28,557 bases of DNA from Seminavis robusta (taxonomy: Eukaryota > Bacillariophyta > Bacillariophyceae > Naviculales > Naviculaceae): contig CAICTM010001472.1 in assembly GCA_903772945.1 (NCBI GenBank), positions 1 to 28,557 on the forward strand, in the 5' to 3' direction. The position numbers and the translations under genes were made by a program. Of this stretch, positions 17,394 to 27,930 are shown one piece after another (the stretch's first letter is position 1; each line of letters begins with the position of its first letter). Below the pieces are notes generated by a model that was given only the letters and a program-made list of their open reading frames with translations, had not been told where the DNA came from and made no database searches.

Positions 17394-18839
17394 CTATGAC
17401 CAACCACAAAAATTACCTGTATAAACTATGCCAACTACGCAGCATCCAACCAAACCAAGCCATTGTTCTCAACAGGGCAGCTACGGTGCCGAAAGTAAAA
17501 CCAAATCTGCAATCTTCCAGCAGAAAATTGGCTACCTGTTCTGAACGAAGTCGGTTGCTGCTCTTGTCCTCTCTCTGTCTCAACCCTCGAGGGAACTCGA
17601 CGTAGCGACAAGCCCAAGAGAATGTGTGCTCGAAACGAAAGAACAGAGTTAGTGTTCTCGACCTTTCGTTACTTGCCATCACGAGAAACTGGAGGATCCC
17701 AACTTTATTATGGTAGGTAGAGCTGTACCGGTAGGTCATCACACATGGATAGCTTAAATAATGAAAAATGAGATCACGGTACGGTGGGTGTGGGTTGCCA
17801 AGGAGCGAGAATGGGCAAGTTAGTTGCCTCCAAGACAAAAAGGAGGATGAGTTGCAAGGCAGCACGCAACCGGAACAAGGAGATGGTTGTATTACAGTCG
17901 ACATTCAACCGTATTTTCAGATATTGAGTTTGCGGCAAAGGAGGCCCGGTATCTCGGGCTGCCCTTTATAGAGCGGATTTGGAGCTTGTGCGTTTGTGCC
18001 AGTGCAGGCATCGTATTAGTAGGAGGAAAAGACTCTAGCTAGCTAGTAGTACACTGCAGACTGTTTCTAACCTTCGAGAGCGCGAATCGAAGCTCAGATG
18101 GAAGCAGACAGTTCCAAAGTTCAATGTGTTTGCCGCACACGAGAGTATCTGCCCTCTGCCTCCCGTGCGTACCAGCTCCCGACCATGGTTGTGTCAGTGG
18201 AGCCACTAGTAGATTTCGTCGTCTGTGCACATCATTTCCCTTTTCATTTCCCTTTTCATGGTTACTGCACACCTCCACACTGTTCGTTCAGCCCCTTTGT
18301 ACCTATCGTATACGTACCAGGTAGCACAATGCGAATAGCTCTGCAATACACACCCACAGAAAAGCAACATAGATGTCCTTCTACCTTTTATGAATCCGGT
18401 TACTATGATGTGGTTTGGGGATGGACTCGAGCTGCCGTGCACGGCAGTGCAGGGGCTCCCTTTTTCTGTGCATTTCCCCGTACCAGGTACCAGAGTACGA
18501 GCTACTAGCTAGTACCAATAGAAGGAATTCATCTTGCAGCAGATACCGTACTGGTACCTTCATAGCCGCAGGATCTTTGGCTCGTTTCTCTGCATTGGTT
18601 CATGTCAATGACGTGCAAGTATACTTATGGGCAACAACTTGTCTCGTGTGGGAGTGGGACTGAAGAACCTCTCTAATCCACCCGCCTCGATCAGCACTGC
18701 ACGATCGATCCAGCAATGCTTTCATCTCCCAAATATATAACATTGTTCCTCACAAATACGCCAACACACACAACACAAAAGGAAATCTCAAATCCAAATA
18801 CACCAACATCCATAAACAGATAGCTACAATAATTAATAA
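17394..18839. other. 1.4-kb intergenic region
   Basis: No gene is supported. ORFs of 163 codons (minus, 17413-17904) and 136 codons (plus, 18098-18508) lack recognisable features. It contains GGTACC-type words (17727, 17776, 18480-18490, 18551), CTAGCTAGCTAG at 18031-18042, and a doubled TTTCCCTTTTCA at 18235-18259. The last 100 bp before 18840 is A/C-rich and is the likely 5' UTR of the next gene. Confidence 0.45.
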
Positions 18840-21800
18840 ATGTGTGTCATCATCATGCCTGAACAGTTTTCCACCAAGGACATTATTCGTTTCTCCGCCG
18901 GCGTTACAGGATACCGCATTGTGCGGTTGTCAATAGAGCTCTTTCTGGTTGAACGAACCAGTGAGCTGCAACTGGCGGTCAGTCAGGCAGGACTTCTGTA
19001 TCTTCTCTACAGTCTGGCCAATATCCTGACAGGAGTTGCCCTCTTCCATTTTCCCAACGCCATCTTTGCTGGTGCTGCCACAAAAAATGGAGCATTCATA
19101 GTTCCCGTACTTTCAGCAGGATCCATGACTGGGGGCCTTTTTGGCATGTTCCTTGCAGAATCCTTCAGTACTATGATCATTCCATCATTATTTTGCGGCT
19201 TTGGAACAGCTGCTTGGTTTATTTACTATCAAACTCTCACCAATTTGGCATTCCCCAAGTCTCAGCTGGGAACAGTTGCTCAGATGAGACAAGGATATGA
19301 GTGCTTGGGTTTCCTCCTGATCAGCATTAGTCTAGCTATGTTGGACTCATTATCCATGTCTGAAGCTTCTTCCTCCCCTGCTTCTGATGTGAATTCAATG
19401 AAAATGTCGATAGTACAACAGTCTGCAGTTGTCCTTGGTGTTCTTGCGGCAATCTTCCATCTTGTTAGTTTCCCGGTCATGTCCTCATATGCATCGATTC
19501 TGGTAGCCAGTGGCTCCGCTGCAGAAGATGAAGACCTAAAAGATGACATTGAAAAGCAAACACCAATTCGGGAATCCATTTGGGGTGCACTGCAGCAGTT
19601 TTTTGGTACTTCTGTCCGGCAGTACTTTGCGTTACGTTCAATTCTTGCAGCATTCTCGGCCATACTGTTAGGAACATCCTCACTAACCACAGAAGTCATC
19701 TTTGGTCTTCAGCCCAATTTTCTATGGATTACTGCTATTGGCTTTCCTCTGGGTGGCATCATCTCAGTTGGTTCAGGAATTCTTTTTGGGAGCTGGGTTC
19801 AAAGAGACCCAAATTCAACGGTTCGAGGCGGAACAACTGGGCTGCTTGTTACCCTCGTCTTGGTCATCATTATCCATCCCCTTGTATCTGTGGAGTTGAG
19901 TGTCCCATCTGCCAAGTTCTTTCTTTTCATTTTTGGGTTGACTGTTGGGATCATCTACAGTGGAACCTATGTGGCAGCAGTTGAACTTTGGTACTTGAGG
20001 CTCAAGGACTGTGATGTTTCCTTTGTATCAAGGGCATCTGCTTTGCACGAACTGGGATGTCAAGCTGTCATTGCTGGTGTCTTTCAGCTCCAAACAATTC
20101 TCATTGAAGAGACAGTAAGCAAAGGAGACCCCTCCAGACTGGTGGAAGGACTAGTCTTCTTTGGTCCAATGGCTGCGTTGTTGCTCATAGCGTACCTAGT
20201 GGCAATTTCTCTTCCTTTCCCCAAGGATCCCATCTTTGGATGGCCCATCAAAGATCCTTTTGGGGGTCGTTGTAACAGAATCACTATGGCAGCATTGGAC
20301 AAGTTGGGGATTTGCCCCATTGCGATCAGTTCCTTTGCCTGCTTTTCTGACTATCGTACCTCCATGTTTGCGGAGGGTCACCTCTCCAGCCCCACCACCC
20401 AGGTCCAAAGGGGTCCACCTGTGGATCCTTCGGCCACACTATCTCCAGAATGTCTTCAACGGCAATTGCAAAAGTATGACGCAGAATACAGCACTACCAG
20501 CCAGGACACTTGGCACAGAAGCAAGGCCAATGTTGCCAATTTCACCACTGGTAACAAAGCCAATCTGGAGGAACGGTTGCGGTTGATTGGCAGTGCTCAT
20601 TCTGAGATATGGATCACAACATGGACTTTTGAGGATTCCAAAAGTGGCAATCTCTTGTCGGATGCTCTTATTGCAAAAGCCCAGGCTGGTGTGGATGTGA
20701 GGGTTATTGTAGATGGCTGCAACCTTTTCTATCTCTATCACAAGGAGAAACTGACTCGTGCAACCCAAGAGACAAAAGTTCTGCACAAGTTGGTGAATGG
20801 TGGTGTTCAAGTGAAAATGCTTGATACCTGGTTTGAGGATAAGCAACCATCTTACGTGTGTGGTACACACCGCAAGATGATGCTGGTCGATGGCACTTTT
20901 CTCCTTACTGGGGGGCTCAACATCAGTGATGAGTACCTGCTTACTGATACCTTTCACTTCAAAGACGTTGATGTTACTCTTCAATCGAGCAGCTTTGCAG
21001 AAGGTACAAGGCAGTTGTATGAGACTCTTTGGAGCATGTCAAGAGAAGTTCCTTTCTATGCTTGTGACATTGACATCACAACAAATGGAGAGAAAACACT
21101 GTCTGATGCATGCAGTGATGATTACACTGAATCGTTACAAATCACACCCACGGAGACCCAGCCTCCAGAATCACCAAACAGGAGATTCTCTGATTCCCAG
21201 ACCAGCGACCATCAACAAAGGCCACCTCATGACCTAGAAGCTCCAGCTTTTGGTAGCTATGTCCTCACTGCAACAAATGACCAGCAAATGAACTCAGCCA
21301 ACGATTCAACATCTCCCATCAGCCTAAACAGCTGTCTAAACCGTGAAGTAGCTTTGTTCCAGTTGGATCACAAGGCAGGGAATCCAAAGGGCCAGGACAT
21401 CATATTCTCCACTCTGTTCTTCTTGATTGAGACAGCTCAGGAGAGCGTTGAGTTAGTCTTTGGCTACTTTCAGCTCCTCCCTGGTCTAGAAGAGGCCATT
21501 GCAGGTGCCATTGCCAGAGGAGTCAAGGTCCGTCTCATTACCAACTCAGAAGAGACAAATGATATGACTTTTGAAAACCAGAGCTTTGGCCACGCATTGA
21601 GACGTGTGCTGGAACTCGGTGTAGAAGTTTACTTGCCGGCAAAGAAGAATGATGGCTCAGCCAATTACTGCCTCCATTACAAGATGGCCATCATTGATAC
21701 CAAGGCAGTGCTGCTGGGATCCTGGAATTGCCTTGGTTTTTCCACCTTCCACGATGATGAGTTTTCTGTTGTGATGTTTGGCGGACAGACGAAAAGTACT

Positions 21801-21992
21801 GATGAAGGGGAGGTTAGGGCCTTGGGAAGTGCCCTGTTCGATTACTTTCTGGAATCCATTACAGAAGGAGATCTGGTTCGCGTTGAATCAATACCAGAGG
21901 ACAGTTTTGTGGTCCTTTCCACTTTCGAGCATTTGCAACCAAGAATGCTGCTTGTCAAATGCAAAGGGGCTTTTAAGTACTTTGACTTATAG
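18840..21992 (+). CDS. Polytopic membrane (MFS-like) domain fused to a two-HKD phospholipase D domain
   Basis: Intronless, 1050 residues; ATG at 18840, with a second candidate at 18855. Residues ~25-470 contain about 10-11 hydrophobic helices (for example GLLYLLYSLANILTGVALF, GLLVTLVLVIIIHPLV, ALLLIAYLVAISL). Their order, and a hydrophilic loop near residue 230, suggest a transporter-like (MFS-type) domain, but no specific family motif is certain. Residues ~575-1040 form a PLD-superfamily pair. The first HxKx4D is H677/K679/D684 (THRKMMLVDG, then GGLNISDEY); the second is H946/K948/D953 (LHYKMAIID, then LGSWN). Both catalytic motifs are intact, so phosphodiesterase or transphosphatidylation activity is likely, as in cardiolipin-synthase-type PLDs. 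A Ser/Thr/Pro/Gln-rich linker separates the PLD halves. The protein probably acts in a membrane, processing a phospholipid. No gap or composition change is seen at the fusion point. Confidence 0.85.
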   Translation: MCVIIMPEQFSTKDIIRFSAGVTGYRIVRLSIELFLVERTSELQLAVSQAGLLYLLYSLANILTGVALFHFPNAIFAGAATKNGAFIVPVLSAGSMTGGLFGMFLAESFSTMIIPSLFCGFGTAAWFIYYQTLTNLAFPKSQLGTVAQMRQGYECLGFLLISISLAMLDSLSMSEASSSPASDVNSMKMSIVQQSAVVLGVLAAIFHLVSFPVMSSYASILVASGSAAEDEDLKDDIEKQTPIRESIWGALQQFFGTSVRQYFALRSILAAFSAILLGTSSLTTEVIFGLQPNFLWITAIGFPLGGIISVGSGILFGSWVQRDPNSTVRGGTTGLLVTLVLVIIIHPLVSVELSVPSAKFFLFIFGLTVGIIYSGTYVAAVELWYLRLKDCDVSFVSRASALHELGCQAVIAGVFQLQTILIEETVSKGDPSRLVEGLVFFGPMAALLLIAYLVAISLPFPKDPIFGWPIKDPFGGRCNRITMAALDKLGICPIAISSFACFSDYRTSMFAEGHLSSPTTQVQRGPPVDPSATLSPECLQRQLQKYDAEYSTTSQDTWHRSKANVANFTTGNKANLEERLRLIGSAHSEIWITTWTFEDSKSGNLLSDALIAKAQAGVDVRVIVDGCNLFYLYHKEKLTRATQETKVLHKLVNGGVQVKMLDTWFEDKQPSYVCGTHRKMMLVDGTFLLTGGLNISDEYLLTDTFHFKDVDVTLQSSSFAEGTRQLYETLWSMSREVPFYACDIDITTNGEKTLSDACSDDYTESLQITPTETQPPESPNRRFSDSQTSDHQQRPPHDLEAPAFGSYVLTATNDQQMNSANDSTSPISLNSCLNREVALFQLDHKAGNPKGQDIIFSTLFFLIETAQESVELVFGYFQLLPGLEEAIAGAIARGVKVRLITNSEETNDMTFENQSFGHALRRVLELGVEVYLPAKKNDGSANYCLHYKMAIIDTKAVLLGSWNCLGFSTFHDDEFSVVMFGGQTKSTDEGEVRALGSALFDYFLESITEGDLVRVESIPEDSFVVLSTFEHLQPRMLLVKCKGAFKYFDL

Positions 21993-24037
21993 ATTGATTT
22001 GAACTTGTACTCACAATCATTGCAGTAGACAATGCTGTTTCATCGGGGTAATCTGTTCTGGTTGGCTAAAAAGTTTAGAAGAATATAAGATGTCGGTGCT
22101 CTCACTGGCCAAGCTAGGCATTGCTTCTAACAGTTCTGAACTCAGAACAATGATTGGTGCATGCAAGGAGCTTGTCCCAATAGTGTTTGATCCCTAGCTT
22201 GCAGCATAGATTTGATGCACAGAGTGAGCTGATTCCCAATCAGACAAAACAAACCAACGCACAAGCAATCCCAGTAAAGGACGATGCAGATTACATCGAA
22301 TGCATGAAACCATTCAGGAACTTTGTCAATGTATACTTCAGAGCAATTGAGTTCCCGTGTCTATCCAAATTATTCGATGATCCGTTCTTGTACCGATTCG
22401 ATTCAGGCATGCTAATACACCCGACGTTGCATGGCGCGACGAAGGGCAAATATACCGGCATATGTGTCGTTGTCGTCCTGATGTACGATTTTGTGGGCTG
22501 CATCACCGTAAGCTGATAGGAAGAGTTCTAGTCATCCAACCGGGCAGCCGAGTGCCGAGAGTTCCGAACCACAGATGTTGCTGCCAAGGGAGTTGCAAGG
22601 GGTGGCGCGATACGGGACGTAATAAGGTACCGTGGTGACCCCGTACAAGTTGATGAACGTCATGGAGGATCTCTCGTATTCTCGGGATCAACCAATACAT
22701 ACAGTAGAACGAGAGTGGTTCGCCGCCAGTCGGCAAGCTCAATGGATTTCTTCCGATCCACGTCATCGGTCGATCGACTCAAATCGCTGAGGCGTGCAAA
22801 CTGGGTTTTTCCTTGAATTCTTAAATTATGCCGTCCGTCCATGACGACAAGACAAGACGAATATAAAAAAAACGAGGATGTCAGCAGGCTTAAAAGAGGG
22901 CAGTGAGAACAGAGAACTTTTATCCCACAGCACCGTGATCATCTCTCAATGCAGACAAGCTACACCATTATTGGTATCGCAGGTACCTTTCTGATTGAAA
23001 GGTCTCTTGATCATCGCATCACCCATCCGCATGCACGATAGCCTTTCAATGATGCGATCCGATTCGATCATCAGATCCGCCAGTGCGCCTGCATGTTCAA
23101 GGATAGGGTGTAAGGTGGCTTTTTCATACTAGCTATTAGCTACCTGTCTAGCTAGTAGAGGAATAAATAAATAATGCTACTTTGGCACGTGTAAGATAGC
23201 GGTGCAAATCGCTCGAGGGCTTGATTCATGAAGGGGAAGGGAAGAGGGGAGTTATGTACTCCTGGCCACACACATGGGCCAATTGACCTGCAGGCGCGAC
23301 AAAGTATACGTGAGACAACAGCAAGGCCAGGCGTGCACTTTTTCGCATGACTCACGTCTGTGGACAACTTACCGTTGGACCCAAGATTCCAAAACCCACC
23401 AAGATAAACTGGGGACCCCCAACATACCCATCACCTGCACCTGAACAGATGGAGAGAATACAGAAACTCGGGGAAGATGTCAGTGGCCAAATCAGGAAAC
23501 TGGTGCGTACCAACAGCGACAGCAACAACAACCACAAGGAACGAAAAGGCAGCCATATGCTGCTGCTGCCGATCGCCCAGGAAAGACGGAAGAGGAAAGA
23601 AATGAAGGCATCATGGCGTAGACAATGAGTTGGAACCAAGGATAATGAGGAAGGAAAATTCCGCGACAGTGGGCTTCACCGAAAAATCCGGATAATAGGC
23701 GCCAAAGCAAGCATAGCTATCAGTCAGGCAATCACATCGAATTATTTATTTGGACAGGAATGGATGTGCATGGCCACGACAATGGGATGCTTGCTCCCAC
23801 CAGTGAGAGTCACAATTTGGGAGACTACGCGAATTTTCTTTGTTGGAAATTGGTATTTGGGGTAGCCAAATGGGGTGTTTGCGAGCATGGATATCGGAGA
23901 TGCAGTCAGAAAAATCTTCGCTGAAAACAGATCATCTCTTAAACATTACGTAGTACGACATTGCAGTTGCACCGTAGTACAGTTGATGTCGCCAAATTTA
24001 GGTTGGGCTTAGTTGTGGAGAGCAGAACGTTGTCAAG
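21993..24037. other. 2-kb intergenic region
   Basis: No supported gene. ORFs at 22187-22516 (plus, no ATG start) and 23347-23628 (plus, 93 codons, ATG present) were considered. The second reads PKIPKPTKINWGPPTYPSPA and ends in low complexity, so it is at best a weak small-gene candidate. A CTAGCT/TAGC tract lies at 23129-23156. The segment 23640-24037 would be the 5' flank of the transposase gene; I could not find terminal inverted repeats in it by eye. Confidence 0.4.
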
Positions 24038-27000
24038 ATGAGCGAAAATGCCCATCGCAAAAGCGATTTGCCTCGCAAAGTGCAACTATCGCTACCAGTC
24101 AATCGCCGAAGCAATCAGTTCTCGCAGAATCAAGGTACGGGGGCGCAACAATACATGGCAGCACCGCCATATCATTACGTTCACCAAGGACATCACCAGT
24201 GGAATGGCCCTCCCTATCACTCGTACCATGGCATGCCGAACACCAGTTATCTGGGGCAAGCCATGCACTATCCACAGCCGTACTCGTACTCGTATCCGTA
24301 CTATGGAAATGGGAGTTACGTACCAGCTCCCACTCGTTACCACCAGCAAGCAGTACCAAAGACAAAACATACCAGGCAAACTGCTGCAACCGGAGATTAC
24401 ATGGAAGACCCAAAATGCTTTGCATGCACTACAAAAGAAGATGCAAAAGCACAGATATTTGATGAGTATGGTGGATTCTATAATGGCAAGCAATGCCTTA
24501 TGGCAGATGGAACCTACAAGCAATCTGTAGGATTGTATTGCTACAAGTTTCGCTGTCGAGCAGTGGCATTGGATGGTTCATGGAAGTGTGACTGGAGAGG
24601 TCAAACTCGTGATCTTGGGGATGCAGTGCACCACAAGCAACGATTTCGAGTTTACGTTCGCAGGGGATTGAACACCCACAAGCATGCTCTCACCAAGAAA
24701 CCCATCAAGCACAACCAGCAGTATGGGATGCCTGCAGCATTGTTGGCACTGACTAACAAGTTCGTTGCACAGGAGGTCGATAGAGGAAGATCAATCCTAC
24801 GTATCACGGCTGATGAGCTGCTCAAGTCGGTCACAAACACAATCAGACATGACGAAGATGAAAAATTTGGCATGCATCGGCATCTTGTCAGTGGAAGAGA
24901 AGAACGAGACAGGCTGACACGACAGCTTCGAACACACATCGCTTACAAGAGAGAACAGTTCATAAAGCAGCAACTGTTTGGCTACTCGTCACTCACCACC
25001 AATGACAATCTTTTTCGTGTTCTCAGGTATTGGGCCCTCACCGTACCTATAAACTACGTGAAACGATGTGACTACCAGTCGCCAGAGCAACTTGCTACTG
25101 CTCTACAGTGTACTCCAGAACAGATGCTAGCCATTAATATCGCGAATGGTCCGCACTTGAAGCTGTACAAAGAAAAGGTAGCTTGTCACGAAGACCTTAA
25201 ATCCATAGGCGATATCGAGACAAAGCTGGAAGGTGCTTTCGCCATCTTTTCTCCAACCGGACTCTTCCAATTGATGAACATTGCAAACAGAAGGAAGGGC
25301 ACAAGACAAATCTGTTCTGATGGCACTGGTGGCATGATTCGCGACCAGAGCATTCTTATTACAGTTGGAGGCCTGTCGGTAAAGTTAAGAAGACAGGCGA
25401 AAAACGTCACAGCTTCATTCAGACCTATTCTGTACCTACGTGCTGGTGGAGAGAGATTCCACCCTTATTGCGTCACACTGTATGCCATGCGGTCCATTTG
25501 TTGGCTACTCTTTGGAGTGGAATTCAACATAGACTGGGGAGTGTCTGACAGCGCTGATACTTTCGTGTCTGCTCATGTCTTCTTCAAGCGCCATGCAGGC
25601 ATATGTGACAGCTCAACAATGAGGAAGGCAATTCTTGCGAAGTCTACATCACAGGAAACGCTAGCTTCGAGTGTCGTAGAAACCCAACCTTCGAGTGTGG
25701 CTAATACATGCGTGACACCATACATGACCCAAGACTTTACTCAGGAAGACAGTGACTGTGACAGCGATGATGGCCAACTTGTGGAGGAAGCAGCACTCAA
25801 TTGTTACTTCCACGTAATACAGGCCTTTGCTCAGAAGAAGGGCTACTACAAGAAGATCAAGTCGCGCGAATTTGCCATGACACGAAGAGAACGACCGAAT
25901 GGTAACTTGCAAGGCACCGCATTTTCACATGTCTCGAATATCGCGAAGACCAAGACTATTGAGCAAAGACGGCAAGTCACAAGACTGTACATGGACAACT
26001 GGCGATTTCGTGGAGAGAACAGTGCAGCAGAACACTTCGAGAAAGAGTACTGTACCTATCCAAGGTACAATTGGAACTATACCAGCAGTGGAGAGTGTGG
26101 CGTTTACCCATCGAACTGTCCCAATGAAAGTTTCAATCGGCATGGAATAAAAAGTGTATGTGCCGACTGTGCAAAGAATGCTTCTTTGACGCACTTCCTT
26201 GTTCATACAGCAAGATCCTTACTCAAAGATGACACTCACTGTAGAAGCGACCCTGCCACAATTGAGTTCCCCAAGACGTGTTCTCCTCTCATGGTTGCGG
26301 TAACTGGCTTTATGCGAGAGGGAATCGATATCATTGAAATGGGTGGCGTAGATGCCTCTGGAACTGCAACTGGGTGGCTTGGGAATCTTCGACACAAGAT
26401 TGGCATTCCCCTTGACCGGAGTCGCGTCAGAATGATCAATGCAGCCCTTGACGGGGACAGTAGACCATTTGCCAAGGTCGCCATGCAAGGGGCATCAGGC
26501 GATGTACTTGCGGATGCTATGGTTTCTGTCACTTCGAGTGTCTGCCATCTGCAATGGAAGGATGGTACCATAGCTGGCGACTGCGAGGATTGCATAAAGC
26601 ACCTCGGTTTCAACTGTCCGTGTGCTACATTCCTTCGAAGCAAGTATGGGTTGCTCGAAAAGGAAGTTGTTGCTCTCAGGAAGACAAATGCTACTGCGAA
26701 GGGAACTGTTGTCAAGTCTCAGGGACGTGGCAACATCACACGAATGTATCAAAGTGGCTTGTCCAGCAATAAGAGACGGTGCCTCCCAAGGATGCTGGAG
26801 TCTTTAGAGAGCTACCTCGCAAGTTTGCAATACCAGCAGCTTGTAAATCTCATTCGATATTTATGGCTGTGTCCAAAAGGACAAGACGTTTCCCTTTACA
26901 TGAAAGGCAAGAGCCAAGAGGACTTACTCGAAATCCTGGTAGCATTTTACGACAACACTCTAAGTTACAGGGAGATGCTGTTGAAGGGCACCACCCAATA

Positions 27001-27088
27001 TTCGGAGGTCAAGTCCATCGTTGAGCGACTCAAGAAGGCTGAACCAGGCAAGGAAAATGCAACAGGAAAACAGAGGGCTTTTATTTGA
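24038..27088 (+). CDS. MULE-like DDE transposase or transposase-derived protein
   Basis: Intact single ORF of 1016 residues from ATG 24038. The N-terminal ~110 residues are Tyr/His/Gln/Pro-rich. A Cys/His cluster follows (~residues 125-215: CFACT, CYKFRC, WKCDW, NTHKH), similar in layout to FLYWCH or WRKY-GCM1 DNA-binding fingers. The probable catalytic core is D428 (CSDGTGGMI), D504 (GVSDSADTFVSAHVFF) and E697 (CPNESFNRHGIK). LNCYFHVIQAF matches the C/W-FH motif that follows the second Asp in Mutator-like transposases. An acidic Ser-rich insert (~residues 540-590) separates these parts and explains the long D-to-E distance. A later Cys-rich patch (DCEDC, FNCPCATF) could bind zinc. No disabling stop or frameshift is seen, so it is either a young element or a domesticated gene. 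No other transposon gene or terminal repeat was recognised. Confidence 0.68.
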   Translation: MSENAHRKSDLPRKVQLSLPVNRRSNQFSQNQGTGAQQYMAAPPYHYVHQGHHQWNGPPYHSYHGMPNTSYLGQAMHYPQPYSYSYPYYGNGSYVPAPTRYHQQAVPKTKHTRQTAATGDYMEDPKCFACTTKEDAKAQIFDEYGGFYNGKQCLMADGTYKQSVGLYCYKFRCRAVALDGSWKCDWRGQTRDLGDAVHHKQRFRVYVRRGLNTHKHALTKKPIKHNQQYGMPAALLALTNKFVAQEVDRGRSILRITADELLKSVTNTIRHDEDEKFGMHRHLVSGREERDRLTRQLRTHIAYKREQFIKQQLFGYSSLTTNDNLFRVLRYWALTVPINYVKRCDYQSPEQLATALQCTPEQMLAINIANGPHLKLYKEKVACHEDLKSIGDIETKLEGAFAIFSPTGLFQLMNIANRRKGTRQICSDGTGGMIRDQSILITVGGLSVKLRRQAKNVTASFRPILYLRAGGERFHPYCVTLYAMRSICWLLFGVEFNIDWGVSDSADTFVSAHVFFKRHAGICDSSTMRKAILAKSTSQETLASSVVETQPSSVANTCVTPYMTQDFTQEDSDCDSDDGQLVEEAALNCYFHVIQAFAQKKGYYKKIKSREFAMTRRERPNGNLQGTAFSHVSNIAKTKTIEQRRQVTRLYMDNWRFRGENSAAEHFEKEYCTYPRYNWNYTSSGECGVYPSNCPNESFNRHGIKSVCADCAKNASLTHFLVHTARSLLKDDTHCRSDPATIEFPKTCSPLMVAVTGFMREGIDIIEMGGVDASGTATGWLGNLRHKIGIPLDRSRVRMINAALDGDSRPFAKVAMQGASGDVLADAMVSVTSSVCHLQWKDGTIAGDCEDCIKHLGFNCPCATFLRSKYGLLEKEVVALRKTNATAKGTVVKSQGRGNITRMYQSGLSSNKRRCLPRMLESLESYLASLQYQQLVNLIRYLWLCPKGQDVSLYMKGKSQEDLLEILVAFYDNTLSYREMLLKGTTQYSEVKSIVERLKKAEPGKENATGKQRAFI

Positions 27089-27420
27089 TTTATTTCCCCT
27101 TTCGTAACCTTCCACTACTAGCCGAATTGCTTTTATACCTTTTGTTCTACTAGTTCGTCATTAGCTATTGTAATGGAGACTCAATAAGTGACAGTGTGAC
27201 GGTGGAGGTGTTTCGAAATGAAATTTGGGTATTGCACATTGCTCCTTCCTCCAATGATGCCAATGAGAGCGAATTTTTGGGTAGCATTGGTGGAACTTTT
27301 TTCCTTTTTTGGTGCTGTTCGATGCAACTCCACTGGCCACTCCCATTCAGGTGTTGTTGCGAAACTGGTAACTCGATCTTCCCTGGATCATTATTATGTT
27401 CACAATCCAGCTATCCCAAT
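27089..27420. other. 3' flank of the transposase ORF
   Basis: T-rich sequence with no supported gene. A TTTATTTGATTTATTT stretch overlaps the stop codon. If the transposase belongs to a complete element, its right terminal repeat should lie here or further right. Confidence 0.4.
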
Positions 27421-27594
27421 ATGGCCCAACCAAATACAAATAACACCATGTCGTTGTCCCAGCTGATTTCTGAAACCACTGAAACCTCCACGGAAGCGGG
27501 TTTCTCTCCTTCCAGCGCTGAAGGTACTGCTCCAGACATTCGTGCAACCTCCAACAAGATTCACCATGCATCTAAGAAGCGCATTTTTAGGTAG
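27421..27594 (+). CDS. Possible small ORF or first exon, 57 codons (weak)
   Basis: ATG in good context (CAATATGGCC) followed by a Ser/Thr/Glu/Ala-rich reading frame (MAQPNTNNTMSLSQ, then ETTETSTEAGFSPSSAEG) ending in basic KKRIFR. The stop TAG overlaps GGTAGTG, which could equally be a splice donor. Composition is coding-like but no domain is recognised. A 137-codon ORF overlaps on the opposite strand (27400-27813). Confidence 0.25.
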   Translation: MAQPNTNNTMSLSQLISETTETSTEAGFSPSSAEGTAPDIRATSNKIHHASKKRIFR

Positions 27595-27670
27595 TGCTAG
27601 AATCGACATGCGTGCAGGTACCAAACGCCAACCAGCACGATCCCGATCCGTGACGTAATTTCTTCCAAGA

Positions 27671-27889
27671 ATGCGTGCAGTGATTGGAATCGGGATTGTG
27701 TGTTCCACATGGGCATGCAACGAAGGCCCGCCCGGCAAGACTGCCTGCTTCACGATTTGGGATCCACTTTTTGACCGTCTTTTCGGGAAGGCAAACCCTC
27801 TCTTTGGTACCATAAACTATATCCCGATTGGTAAGCGGGCGGTTCCCCAGCACACAGAATCCAAATCACCAGCCAGTGCGCCTAGCTAG
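27671..27889 (+). CDS. Possible small ORF, 72 codons (weak)
   Basis: ATG at 27671. It begins MRAVIGIGIVCSTWACNEG, which could be a short signal peptide, then FTIWDPLFDRLFGKANPLFG. It has no recognised family. The GTAAGC at 27830-27835 could be a splice donor. It might be an exon of the same transcription unit as 27421-27594 or chance. Confidence 0.2.
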   Translation: MRAVIGIGIVCSTWACNEGPPGKTACFTIWDPLFDRLFGKANPLFGTINYIPIGKRAVPQHTESKSPASAPS

Positions 27890-27930
27890 TACTACGTAGC
27901 TAGCAGCTAGTTTGGCTAGCTAGCTTGCAG
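27885..27930. repeat. CTAGCTAG-rich tract
   Basis: A dense run of GCTAGC and CTAGCTAG words, with TACTACGTAGCTAGCAGCTAG in the middle. It ends in TTGCAG, a plausible splice acceptor immediately before the zinc-finger reading frame. Confidence 0.7.

Noticed and set aside
17413..17904. 163-codon minus-strand ORF after the carrier gene
   Set aside because: No domain or signal, and it contains GGTACC-type repeat DNA; probably chance.
18098..18508. 136-codon plus-strand ORF
   Set aside because: Includes a doubled TTTCCCTTTTCA repeat and GGTACC-type words; no recognisable protein features.
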